The translations under genes were made by a program, and so were the position numbers. 6,399 nt of DNA from an uncultured Deinococcales bacterium. GTDB taxonomy: Bacteria > Deinococcota > Deinococci > Deinococcales > Trueperaceae. Below, one piece after another: positions 1 to 6,072 of the stretch. The notes under the pieces are model-generated. The model saw only the letters and a program-made list of their open reading frames with translations, was not told the DNA's origin and did not search any database. Numbering within the stretch: position 1 is the stretch's first letter; every line of letters begins with the position of its first letter. The DNA is taken from assembly GCA_937934635.1 (NCBI GenBank), contig CALGZD010000330.1, positions 1-6,399 of the forward strand, given 5' to 3'.

Positions 1-1211
1 ATCAAATTGAAGCGCTAATTTCTGCTTCACAACCTTACCTCACTGCACTCATCGAAGGAGAACCTCAAGACGGCATGGTTGATATCGCAAAGCAAGTACC
101 CACAGCCCGTCTTTTTAGCATCGCTCAAGATTGGCTCAACACTTTAGAGCCACAAACTGTCGTAGACAAATATATCCTCGCAGCAAATGAACGTGGTGCA
201 AAGCTCCTTTATGTACGCCCCTACACCAAAGAAAAAATCGGCGATATGTTCGCTAATTCCGAGGAACTATTTGCAGGTTTGACAAAATCACTAAAAGCAG
301 AAGGTTACACCATCGGCAACCTGAACTCTATAGAATACGAAGGCAAGCCACGCTTAAGACAGTTAAGTATTATTGGCGTCATCGCAGGGCTTCTTCTGCT
401 TGCTACACTCTATCCACAGCCTTGGGGTCTGCTTGTTTCCTTAGCAGTCCTTGCACTAGGTTTCCTTGCAGGTGGTGGTTTAAATTGGGATGCACTCGCA
501 CTCTGTGCTGCACTTACCTTCCCTTTAATTGGCTATGGTTTACTGAGTAACCGCTTCTATAGCATCTTCATAGCAACTGCCATAAGCTTAATAGGTGCAG
601 TGTTCCTCGCAGCAGTTGGTACCGATACCCCAGCCATGCTAGCAGCAGAACCTTTTGCAGGGGTTGCAGCCACTTTAGTGATACCGCCAGCACTATTTCT
701 ATTTCACTTTTTGCTAAAATTCCGTCGCCCAGTCGATTGGTTAGTAGGATTCTGGAATTATAAAATCCGCTTAGGTGATGTCATGCTACTTGGCATTGTG
801 TTTGTCGCTCTGGCGCTTGTATTTTTGCGCCGTGGCAACTTTCCAATCATTGGCACAACAGGCATAGAGCTCATCGTTCGTGACTTCTTGTCTGAACACT
901 TTGCCAGACCACGCTTTAAAGAGCTCTTAGGTCATCCTATGGCAGTCTTAGCACTACTCAACCCAAACTGGCTACCGTGGGTTAGAGGCTTACTCTTAAC
1001 AGGTGGCATCGTGGCACAAGCAACTATTCTAAACAGCTTCAGCCATTACCACACACCACTCTTGATTTCTTTAGAACGTACCCTTGTTGCACTGGTCATT
1101 GGTACAATCATTGGTCTGATTCTTGTACCTATCGCTAGACTAGGCGTTAGTCTCGTACAACGCTGGTTAGCAACTGCAACTGTCGATAGTCTTCAAGAAG
1201 ATATCAGCTAA
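1..1211 (+). CDS. DUF5693 family multi-pass membrane protein, 3' part
   Basis: The reading frame is open from base 3, so the gene begins upstream of the window and the ATG at 75 is internal; 402 residues are visible. The visible part starts with a soluble stretch containing LAANERGAKLLYVRPY (about 184-231), then about seven or eight hydrophobic segments from about 360 to 1160. Between membrane segments lies RRGN (about 829-840) followed by an R..LSEH.ARPRFKE..GHP stretch, with RPRFKE at 906-923. The 'ER(N/G)..LLYxRP' and 'RPRxKE..xGxP' signatures are what I know of DUF5693 proteins, whose biochemical role is not established. The family commonly sits immediately upstream of csaB, as here, so a role in making or exporting the polymer that CsaB modifies is inferred. 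The stop is TAA, 6 bases before csaB. Family assignment is fairly sure; function is not. Confidence 0.85.
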   Translation, partial: QIEALISASQPYLTALIEGEPQDGMVDIAKQVPTARLFSIAQDWLNTLEPQTVVDKYILAANERGAKLLYVRPYTKEKIGDMFANSEELFAGLTKSLKAEGYTIGNLNSIEYEGKPRLRQLSIIGVIAGLLLLATLYPQPWGLLVSLAVLALGFLAGGGLNWDALALCAALTFPLIGYGLLSNRFYSIFIATAISLIGAVFLAAVGTDTPAMLAAEPFAGVAATLVIPPALFLFHFLLKFRRPVDWLVGFWNYKIRLGDVMLLGIVFVALALVFLRRGNFPIIGTTGIELIVRDFLSEHFARPRFKELLGHPMAVLALLNPNWLPWVRGLLLTGGIVAQATILNSFSHYHTPLLISLERTLVALVIGTIIGLILVPIARLGVSLVQRWLATATVDSLQEDIS

Positions 1212-1217
1212 ACTATT

Positions 1218-2198
1218 ATGGCAAAGATTCTTATCTCAGGCTATTACGGTTACGGTAATTTAGGCGATGAAGCACTTCTTTCAGGCTTAATTTCTGGTCT
1301 TAAAGATAAACACGATATCATTGTTCTTTCTAGTAATCCTGATGCTACCGAAACGCTACACAATGTAAAAGCGGTTCACCGTTATAAATCTCTTTTTTCT
1401 GCTGTTTACAACTGTGACGCCGTCATTTCAGGTGGTGGTGGTCTACTCCAAAACAAAACAAGTAACCGTAGCCTTTTGTATTATCTTGCTGTTCTGAGAT
1501 TAGCTAAGCTTCTTAGGAAAAACACTTTTGTTTTTGGACAATCTATCGGTCCATTAAATGATCAAGGCAAGGCTTGGCTAAAAGCAAGTTTAAAAGGCGT
1601 AAACATTGCCGTAAGAGATAAAACATCACAGGATTTACTACATTCACTCAATATTCCCTCTGAATGCTTTGCAGATTGTGCCTTGTTGCTTAATGCAAAG
1701 GCAAATACTGAAATATCTAATCTAAAACATAAAACAATCATGCTCATCCCTAGAGGTGGCTATCCTCAACTTGAAGCTGGTCTCATCAAAATTGCTGAGC
1801 ATCTACAAAACCGTTCAGAAAACGTCGTGGCACTGAGTATTCAAAAAGATGAAGACCAAGCAACGATTGATAAACTTCAAGAGATAATCCCTACTCTCAA
1901 AGTCTATGAAGCTACAACACCTGATGAAGTAATAGAAGCCATACAGCAAGCAAGTCTAGTCATTTCAATACGTTTACACGGACTCATTTTATCAGCAGTT
2001 GCTAAGACACCTTATATGGGCATTGTTTACGACCCAAAAGTTGCTGCCTTCTTAGCAGAGTCTCAAGCTACTGAAATAACGATACCCTTTACAGGCGAAT
2101 TAGATTTAGACCAACAATTCAACAAAAAAGCAATAGATGATTTACAGAGCCGTGCCCATGCTGGCATTGAGTGGCTGAATCAACACCTGCATTCATAA
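1218..2198 (+). CDS. csaB: Polysaccharide pyruvyl transferase CsaB
   Basis: Complete 326-residue cytoplasmic enzyme, normal length for the family. CsaB transfers a pyruvyl group from phosphoenolpyruvate onto a cell-wall polysaccharide, making the ketal recognised by SLH domains of S-layer and other envelope proteins. Family motifs are in the expected order: an N-terminal glycine-rich GYYGYGNLGDEALL (residues 8-21), SGGGGLLQ followed by TS.RSLLYYL (71-90), GQSIGPL (107-113), VRDKTS (132-137), and the C-terminal SIRLHGL (250-256) and YDPKV (271-275). The start ATG lies 6 bases after the DUF5693 stop with only a weak purine-rich AAGAAG about 20 bases upstream, so translational coupling in an operon is likely. 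The 3' end overlaps the convergent minus-strand gene by 6 bases. No SLH protein is visible in the window. Identification is confident; the exact acceptor polymer is not known. Confidence 0.95.
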   Translation: MAKILISGYYGYGNLGDEALLSGLISGLKDKHDIIVLSSNPDATETLHNVKAVHRYKSLFSAVYNCDAVISGGGGLLQNKTSNRSLLYYLAVLRLAKLLRKNTFVFGQSIGPLNDQGKAWLKASLKGVNIAVRDKTSQDLLHSLNIPSECFADCALLLNAKANTEISNLKHKTIMLIPRGGYPQLEAGLIKIAEHLQNRSENVVALSIQKDEDQATIDKLQEIIPTLKVYEATTPDEVIEAIQQASLVISIRLHGLILSAVAKTPYMGIVYDPKVAAFLAESQATEITIPFTGELDLDQQFNKKAIDDLQSRAHAGIEWLNQHLHS

Positions 2199-2762
2199 TT
2201 CTATGTCTAATTTTTTGGTATCGTTTTTTGAACCCGTCAAAACAAACACAGTCAAAATAATTGCAGCGACAAGCGGCAAACCTACTAACCAAATCAGCCA
2301 TGTACGCCAGCTATTGCGACTCTCAATTGCTGTAGGTGGGAAAATAAATTCTATATCTGAAAAATTTTCTTTACCAACCAAAACTTCAATATGCTGATTA
2401 GCTTCCTCTGCCTTATAGGTTTGATCTCGAAAGAAAAAATCCCATGCACCTTCTTTATTAGGTGTGATATTGCCTCTGTAAGTCCCAGGATTCTCTCTGT
2501 CTTCAGTAAGTTGTATGCGAGTAACTTCAGTTGTTATACCATCTTTTGGTTTAGCTTCCACAAAGATAATTGCGTCTTCAACTGGTACTTGCAACGGTGT
2601 TTCCATATACACACTAAAATCTAATGTTTCATTGACCTGTGGTGTTAATGGATTTAAACTTAAGGTGACAATAACAATAGTGGCGTGTGCTAGAGCAATA
2701 GCAGAAGCAACAATACACGCTAAAACGAAAATAAACTTAGTTAGTTGAGGTATCTGTTTCAT
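2193..2762 (-). CDS. Secreted, C-terminally anchored beta-domain protein (YtkA/FixH-like?)
   Basis: Complete 189-residue protein. Residues 1-27 form a signal peptide (MKQ then a long hydrophobic core ending AHA, a plausible signal peptidase I site). Residues about 30-130 look like one Ig-like or YtkA/FixH-like beta-sandwich: alternating hydrophobic strands, PLTPQVNETLDFSVYM, ENPGTYRGNITP and the GAWDFFFRDQ stretch (105-113). Residues about 153-176 are a single transmembrane helix followed by a basic tail (SKNDTKK), so the domain should face outward or into the periplasm. YtkA/FixH-like domains occur in metal-related or respiratory-oxidase contexts, but I see no metal-binding cluster, so no function is assigned. 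It is transcribed alone, with a good promoter upstream, and its stop TGA lies inside the end of csaB. The start is set by the signal peptide; no clear Shine-Dalgarno is present. Confidence 0.8.
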   Translation of the reverse strand: MKQIPQLTKFIFVLACIVASAIALAHATIVIVTLSLNPLTPQVNETLDFSVYMETPLQVPVEDAIIFVEAKPKDGITTEVTRIQLTEDRENPGTYRGNITPNKEGAWDFFFRDQTYKAEEANQHIEVLVGKENFSDIEFIFPPTAIESRNSWRTWLIWLVGLPLVAAIILTVFVLTGSKNDTKKLDIEL

Positions 2763-2798
2763 AAAAAGTATTTCAAACTTGCTATCTTTTATATTTTT

Positions 2799-2830
2799 AA
2801 CTTCTTTTATAACTTCTTTTAACTTCTAAG
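2799..2830. repeat. Direct repeat AACTTCTTTT, three copies
   Basis: Three near-adjacent copies of AACTTC plus a T-rich tail start at 2799, 2811 and 2821. They lie over the -10 and spacer of the promoter described here. This may be simple low-complexity sequence or a binding site. No regulator can be named. Confidence 0.5.
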
Positions 2831-2834
2831 TCAA
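2806..2834 (-). promoter_or_regulatory. Sigma70-type promoter for the 2193-2762 gene
   Basis: Read on the minus strand, TTGACT (2829-2834) is followed after exactly 17 bases by TATAAA (2806-2811). Both hexamers are close to consensus and the spacing is optimal. Transcription would start near 2799, giving a leader of about 37 bases before the ATG at 2762. The location directly upstream of a singly transcribed gene supports it. It is unproven experimentally. Confidence 0.65.
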
Positions 2835-2870
2835 AAAGTGGCAGTTTAAGAGATTTTGTACAGTAACTTG

Positions 2871-2901
2871 TAAATAGTTTAAGCTGATTTACTTCTGTCA
2901 A
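2871..2901 (-). promoter_or_regulatory. Possible second, upstream promoter
   Basis: On the minus strand a perfect TTGACA (2896-2901) precedes TATTTA (2871-2876) by 19 bases, a longer gap than optimal. It would add a second start site for the same downstream gene. The -10 match and spacing are weak, so this is only a candidate. Confidence 0.25.
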
Positions 2902-2986
2902 CCTCACACAAAAAATCGGAAAGCCTAACAGAGTATACCGTAGCTATCCTTAATATATTCTAAAAACCATCCCAAATTTGTAACGC

Positions 2987-3029
2987 AAAACAAAAATGCT
3001 TGCCACATCGTATTTTATGTAGCAAGCAT
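2987..3029 (-). terminator. Intrinsic (Rho-independent) terminator for the 3174-4931 gene
   Basis: ATGCTTGC (2996-3003) pairs with GCAAGCAT (3022-3029). After one mismatch (3004/3021) four more pairs form, 3005-3008 with 3017-3020, leaving an 8-base loop. Read on the minus strand the stem is followed at once by TTTTGTTTT (2995 down to 2987), the U-tract expected of an intrinsic terminator. The stem lies about 145 bases past the stop of the 585-residue gene. The reverse orientation lacks a T-run, so it works in one direction only. Confidence 0.8.
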
Positions 3030-3066
3030 ATCTACTTTAAATAACATTTGCATTTTTACTTCCAAA

Positions 3067-3094
3067 GCCATTAAGTAGCCATTAAGTAGCCATA
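3067..3094. repeat. 11-bp tandem repeat GCCATTAAGTA
   Basis: Two perfect adjacent copies (3067-3077 and 3078-3088) are followed by a partial third, GCCATA. It lies in the untranslated 3' region of the 585-residue gene. No function is evident; replication slippage is the simplest origin. Confidence 0.7.
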
Positions 3095-3118
3095 CGATTT
3101 TGTTTTATTCAAGCCAAA

Positions 3119-3156
3119 CCTAGGGATCTAGGGATAGGTGAGTATTCCCCATCCCT
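3119..3156 (-). other. Weak inverted repeat after the 3174 stop
   Basis: AGGGAT (3130-3135) can pair with ATCCCT (3151-3156), and CCTAG/CTAGG (3119-3123 and 3128-3132) forms a competing small hairpin. No T-run follows on the minus strand, so it is not a convincing terminator. It may affect the mRNA 3' end. Confidence 0.25.
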
Positions 3157-3173
3157 GTTGATTAATAACACTC

Positions 3174-4931
3174 TCAATTATCTTTTGGAATCCCAGGATT
3201 AATATTCGACATAGCTTTACCCGAAATATTCGATTGATGCCCACGAACATAGAAAAGCTCATGAATGATTTTCTTTTCGTCGTTTAGATTCTGCTTTGAA
3301 CTCTCTTTAAGCACAGCATCAGTAATACGATCATAGGGATCAAGCATATCGCTTTTACTTTCTAAGCTTTCAACATCTGCTTTAACATCTGTTTTAACAT
3401 CCACTGAGCTAATTTTATCTATCTGTGATGCCTCACTATCATGCTCGGTTTTAAACATAGCTACTTTAGACATTGACCTTTCAGGTACATATGGGTCAGG
3501 TCTTTCAACTTCTAGTGGTTTTTCAACTGTTTCCAGAGAGATATCGCTACTGCTTGTATCATCAGACGTCACAGAAATAAACTTACTACTTTCACTGCCC
3601 GCACTTTTTTCATCAAAGCCCTGCTGCAAACGCAAATATTGAGAGGCTTCATCGTTAGCAGATACTTTATTAGTATTCGGCTGGGTATCTTTATCTATAG
3701 AAGAGGGAGAGGATGATTGTTCATACGCATCAGACTCAGCGTTTGCTTCTGAATAAACATAAGCAGAACGGTAGTCTCTCTCACTACCTATAGACTTACT
3801 AGCTTTTATTGTTTTGCCATCAGGCTTCTTAGAAGACACTTGCTGGGTTCTATCATGCTGGCTGAGGGCAGTCGAATCCAAACTCCATTGACTATCTAAA
3901 ACTGAGTCATCAACAAGCACACCGTTATCATAGTGAACATCAGTCTGAGGAATACTGGTAACTAGTAAGTCACTATAGGTCTTTTTCGTTGCATCATTAG
4001 ATAAATTCGTAGAATTTGTAGAAGTAGTGCGTCCTAGGTTCGGGGTTGCTATACGGGGTGTAGTACCTGTAACACCACTAAACCAGTTTTTTATTCCAGA
4101 AAAAGCATTATTGGACTTACCTTCAATTTCTTCTGCAAGCTCTTGAAAACGGTTTTCCTTCTTAGCTTCTGCATCATGATTTGTTTCAGAACTTGTTTCT
4201 ACAAAAAACTCATCAATTTCTGCTTCTTGTTCTACTGGAATCCATTCAGCTTTATCAGACGCATTAGCTTTAGCATTAACTTTATCATTAGCTTTAGCAG
4301 ACGCACCTTCGACATAACCTTCTGAAACACTAAAGCTATTGCTTCCTAAATCACTAGCACTTAATCCTAGACTTAGTCCTACAGCACTCTTCATCGACTC
4401 AGCACCAACAAGTTTTTCAGCACCAAGTCCAATTTGACTAATCATTGCCTGATTCAAAGCTTCATCACTTTCGTGCTTGTTATTAAGCACTTTTGCCATA
4501 TCAACGAAGTGCTGCTTCACATTTGCTCGATAGTGCCCTAGCTCGACTTCTCTATGTTGCACAAGCTGTTTTAGCTGATTCAATTCTTCAGAATCATCGG
4601 ACTTATGATAACTTTGCTGTCTTGATTCACGAACATCGACATCTAGTTTTTCAGACTCTAAACCTTCAAAATCTAAACCTTTAGAATTTAAACCTTTAGA
4701 ATTTAAACCTGTAGACTCTGAACCTTTAGGCTCTAAACCTGTAGACTCTGAACTTGTAGACTCTGAACTTGTAGGCTCTGAACCTTTAGACTCTAAACCT
4801 GCAAAGTCGAAGCCTGAACGATCAAAAACATTCCTAAAAAACCACTTTCTAATATGTGGTGTTACATAACCAATGACCGCACCCAGCACAATCATTGAAA
4901 AGCAAAGTAACGCTACATTTTGAATAAACAT
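3174..4931 (-). CDS. YhcB/ZapG-like (DUF1043) membrane protein with very long disordered tail
   Basis: Complete 585-residue protein. Residues 6-24 are one N-terminal transmembrane helix followed by basic HIRKWFFR, predicting a cytoplasmic body. Residues 45-95 are degenerate pentapeptides (GLESK, GSEST, GLNSK type). Residues about 115-170 are a charged helical or coiled-coil stretch, with EVELGHYRANVKQHFVDMAKVL at 128-149. The pattern EL..YR.....HF...A..L...M and the N-terminal helix match what I recall of YhcB/ZapG, a small inner-membrane protein (about 130 residues) tied to cell division and envelope synthesis in Gammaproteobacteria. This protein is more than four times that length. Residues about 180-545 are rich in Ser, Asp, Glu and Lys and look disordered. 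The C-terminal segment with IIHELFYVRGHQ may be a short conserved motif. The start is supported by a GAGG Shine-Dalgarno 5 bases upstream. The gene is monocistronic. The YhcB link is moderately sure; the function is inferred. Confidence 0.7.
   Translation of the reverse strand: MFIQNVALLCFSMIVLGAVIGYVTPHIRKWFFRNVFDRSGFDFAGLESKGSEPTSSESTSSESTGLEPKGSESTGLNSKGLNSKGLDFEGLESEKLDVDVRESRQQSYHKSDDSEELNQLKQLVQHREVELGHYRANVKQHFVDMAKVLNNKHESDEALNQAMISQIGLGAEKLVGAESMKSAVGLSLGLSASDLGSNSFSVSEGYVEGASAKANDKVNAKANASDKAEWIPVEQEAEIDEFFVETSSETNHDAEAKKENRFQELAEEIEGKSNNAFSGIKNWFSGVTGTTPRIATPNLGRTTSTNSTNLSNDATKKTYSDLLVTSIPQTDVHYDNGVLVDDSVLDSQWSLDSTALSQHDRTQQVSSKKPDGKTIKASKSIGSERDYRSAYVYSEANAESDAYEQSSSPSSIDKDTQPNTNKVSANDEASQYLRLQQGFDEKSAGSESSKFISVTSDDTSSSDISLETVEKPLEVERPDPYVPERSMSKVAMFKTEHDSEASQIDKISSVDVKTDVKADVESLESKSDMLDPYDRITDAVLKESSKQNLNDEKKIIHELFYVRGHQSNISGKAMSNINPGIPKDN
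4649..4815 (-). repeat. 15-bp tandem repeat coding for pentapeptides
   Basis: About eleven units of 15 bases run through the 5' part of the 585-residue gene. On the + strand each begins AAACCT, GAACCT or GAACTT, at 4660, 4675, 4690, 4705, 4720, 4735, 4750, 4765, 4780, 4795 and (degenerate) 4810. In the protein they give GLESK/GSEST/GLEPK/GLNSK units between the membrane helix and the coiled coil. The strict period keeps the frame, so copy number can change without breaking the gene. It looks like a spacer or linker. Confidence 0.9.
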
Positions 4932-4936
4932 CTCAA

Positions 4937-4942
4937 CCTCTT
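4937..4942 (-). promoter_or_regulatory. Ribosome-binding site of the 585-residue gene
   Basis: On the minus strand AAGAGG is followed by 5 bases and the ATG at 4929-4931. This fixes the start and places the membrane helix at the very N-terminus. Confidence 0.7.
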
Positions 4943-4987
4943 CAATCCCTACTCTTTAATCCCAGTACTGGCATCTAATGCTCACTT

Positions 4988-5007
4988 CTAGTTAGATACT
5001 AGTTAGA
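4988..5007. repeat. Direct repeat CTAGTTAGA, two copies
   Basis: CTAGTTAGA occurs at 4988-4996 and 4999-5007, an 11-base period close to one helical turn, between the 15-bp array and the minus-strand gene. It could be a regulator site or chance. Confidence 0.4.
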
Positions 5008-5025
5008 GGATGGACTATCTTATTA

Positions 5026-5147
5026 ATACCTAAACGCTTTATACCTAAACGCTTTATACCTAAACGCTTTATACCTAAATACTCTGTATCTCAACATCCC
5101 TGTATCTCAAAGCTCTATATCTAACCGTTCTGTATCTCAACACTATG
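5026..5147. repeat. Non-coding 15-bp tandem array, decaying left to right
   Basis: Three perfect units ATACCTAAACGCTTT (5026-5040, 5041-5055, 5056-5070) are followed by progressively altered units at 5071, 5086 (16 bases), 5102, 5117 and 5132, with consensus close to (A/G)TA(C/T)CT(A/C)AAC. On the minus strand the first units place a TATAAA hexamer every 15 bases, upstream of the 585-residue gene. Units are contiguous, so this is not a CRISPR array. The perfect copies at one end suggest recent amplification there. Confidence 0.9.
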
Positions 5148-5209
5148 CCATGTACATAACTACTAATTCTGAAGCCAAATTAATCTTACACCAATGAAAT
5201 TCCTCAATT

Positions 5210-5228
5210 TATTAAGATTTGCTTAATA
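5210..5228. promoter_or_regulatory. AT-rich inverted repeat, possible operator
   Basis: TATTAAG (5210-5216) is the exact inverse complement of CTTAATA (5222-5228), separated by ATTTG. There is no T-run after it, and it lies about 160 bases upstream of the plus-strand gene, so an operator or a cruciform-prone AT-rich element is more likely than a terminator. No regulator can be named. Confidence 0.3.
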
Positions 5229-5315
5229 TATATGAGAGTTTATTCAATTTATGAGCCAAGATAATCAAATATGAAAACTTTTAGCTATAAAACGCATACG
5301 CAACAACTTAGCAAG

Positions 5316-5340
5316 AATATATCGCTTACTAATATATCGC
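5316..5340. repeat. Direct repeat AATATATCGC with 15-bp period
   Basis: AATATATCGC occurs at 5316-5325 and again at 5331-5340, again with a 15-base period. It lies 45 to 70 bases before the plus-strand ATG, where a regulator or the leader of the mRNA would sit. Confidence 0.6.
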
Positions 5341-5385
5341 AGCAAATCACTGATTTTAGAGCAGTTGTCAAGTTAAACTACCTAC

Positions 5386-6072
5386 ATGCCCTCTTCAGTA
5401 CCTCCTTCTTTTGCCAAAGTTCTACTGCACCACAGTCCTTATGTGTTTAAAACAAGCTCTCACAGAAAATCAGAAGAATTAGATAATCCTGTAAAAAATC
5501 TTGCATTAGAAGGTCTTGTATTAGAAGGTCTTGCATTAGAAGGTATTGACTTACACTGCTCACAAAATAGTAAACGTCGTGCTGAGCAGTTACGGCAATT
5601 TTTGCTTGGACTACACACCCAAGAGATTCATGAACTATGGCAAGAGGGTAGGCTCGAGCTCTTAGTCCTCAACCGTTCTGATTGGCAAAAGTTGTATAGA
5701 TACCCTTACGGTCTCCCCTTCACACGCAATCAACCTAAAAAAGAAGATAAAGCTCCTAAAGTTAGCATCATCCTATCTGCAAGTTACCCAGAGCGTATGC
5801 TTGCCAAATTCAACGACATCTATCTAGAAGCTGCTAAAGAAGGCTACACTGCACCTAGCAAAAACGTGACAGAGTTTTTAGATATGCTCTCTGGGCATGA
5901 ATGGGGTCATGCGATTGCAAACCTATCTGGTCTACGGACAGGTTTGCGTTGGTTCGATGAATTCCTCGCTACCTACATTTACTTACTCGCCTTAGATAGT
6001 AGTGGGCAAGAAGATTTAAAAGCTCGTTTTTTAGCATGGTCGGCTGTGAGCAAATACGGCAGTCCAACATAG
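5386..6072 (+). CDS. Putative zinc metallopeptidase-like protein (HExxH), cut short by amber stop
   Basis: This 228-residue part of a longer frame ends at TAG 6070-6072. Residues 38-56 are tandem LALEG repeats. Then come a helical stretch (62-76), LELLVLNRSDW (90-100), PYGLPFTR (107-114) and the core SGHEWGHAIANLSGLRTGLRW (169-189). H171, E172 and H175 form an HExxH zinc site, and E192 in WFDEFLATY, 17 residues later, is placed like the third ligand of gluzincin peptidases. No signal peptide is seen, so it is probably cytoplasmic. I recognise no named family, and substrate and activity are unknown. There is no clear Shine-Dalgarno before the ATG, and an in-frame TAA at 5374 rules out an earlier start. 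The same frame continues for 87 codons after the TAG with plausible protein sequence, so this is most likely the larger half of a broken gene. All the putative zinc-site residues lie before the stop. Confidence 0.7.
   Translation: MPSSVPPSFAKVLLHHSPYVFKTSSHRKSEELDNPVKNLALEGLVLEGLALEGIDLHCSQNSKRRAEQLRQFLLGLHTQEIHELWQEGRLELLVLNRSDWQKLYRYPYGLPFTRNQPKKEDKAPKVSIILSASYPERMLAKFNDIYLEAAKEGYTAPSKNVTEFLDMLSGHEWGHAIANLSGLRTGLRWFDEFLATYIYLLALDSSGQEDLKARFLAWSAVSKYGSPT
5500..5544 (+). repeat. Three 15-bp coding repeats (LALEG units)
   Basis: CTTGCATTAGAAGGT (5500-5514), CTTGTATTAGAAGGT (5515-5529) and CTTGCATTAGAAGGT (5530-5544) are head to tail and encode LALEG, LVLEG, LALEG. They lie in the N-terminal region, away from the HExxH core, and preserve the frame. 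The near identity of units indicates recent duplication. Confidence 0.9.

Larger units (their letters stand above)
2763..3173. other. Intergenic region between two minus-strand genes
   Basis: No reading frame in these 411 bases looks like a gene. From right to left on the transcribed strand, it holds a weak hairpin just after the 3174 stop, an 11-bp tandem repeat, a strong intrinsic terminator (2987-3029), a stretch with no recognisable content (about 2902-2986) and the promoter region of the 2193-2762 gene. The terminator followed by a fresh promoter implies that the two minus-strand genes are separate transcription units. Confidence 0.7.
4932..5385. other. Divergent intergenic region with repeats
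   Basis: The 454 bases separate the minus-strand 585-residue gene from the plus-strand HExxH gene and should hold both promoters. They contain an 11-bp direct repeat, an eight-unit 15-bp array, an AT-rich inverted repeat and a 10-bp direct repeat. No -35/-10 pair with good spacing stands out for either gene. The TATAAA at 5286-5291 could be a -10 for the plus-strand gene, but it has no good -35. No reading frame here looks real. Confidence 0.6.

Noticed and set aside
75..77. ATG at 75 as the true start of the DUF5693 gene
   Set aside because: The frame stays open to the window edge with protein-like sequence before it, and the family is much longer, with a large N-terminal region.
1562..1747. 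Open frame of 61 codons on the minus strand
   Set aside because: It lies wholly inside csaB, whose motifs are conserved on the other strand. No ribosome-binding site or plausible domain.
2203..2748. Several plus-strand open frames
   Set aside because: They are antisense to the 189-residue signal-peptide gene, are low in complexity, and lack start signals; the minus-strand gene has a promoter, signal peptide and membrane anchor.
4143..4684. Plus-strand open frames antisense to the 585-residue gene
   Set aside because: They mirror the Ser/Lys-rich codons of the real gene and show no domain or ribosome-binding site.
5026..5147. CRISPR array
   Set aside because: Units are 15 bases and contiguous with no unique spacers, and there is no cas gene nearby.
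6070..6072. Pyrrolysine or genome-wide TAG reassignment
   Set aside because: No CUA-anticodon tRNA or pyl gene is visible, the gene is not a methylamine methyltransferase, and a single mutation explains the data. Kept only as an alternative to be tested.
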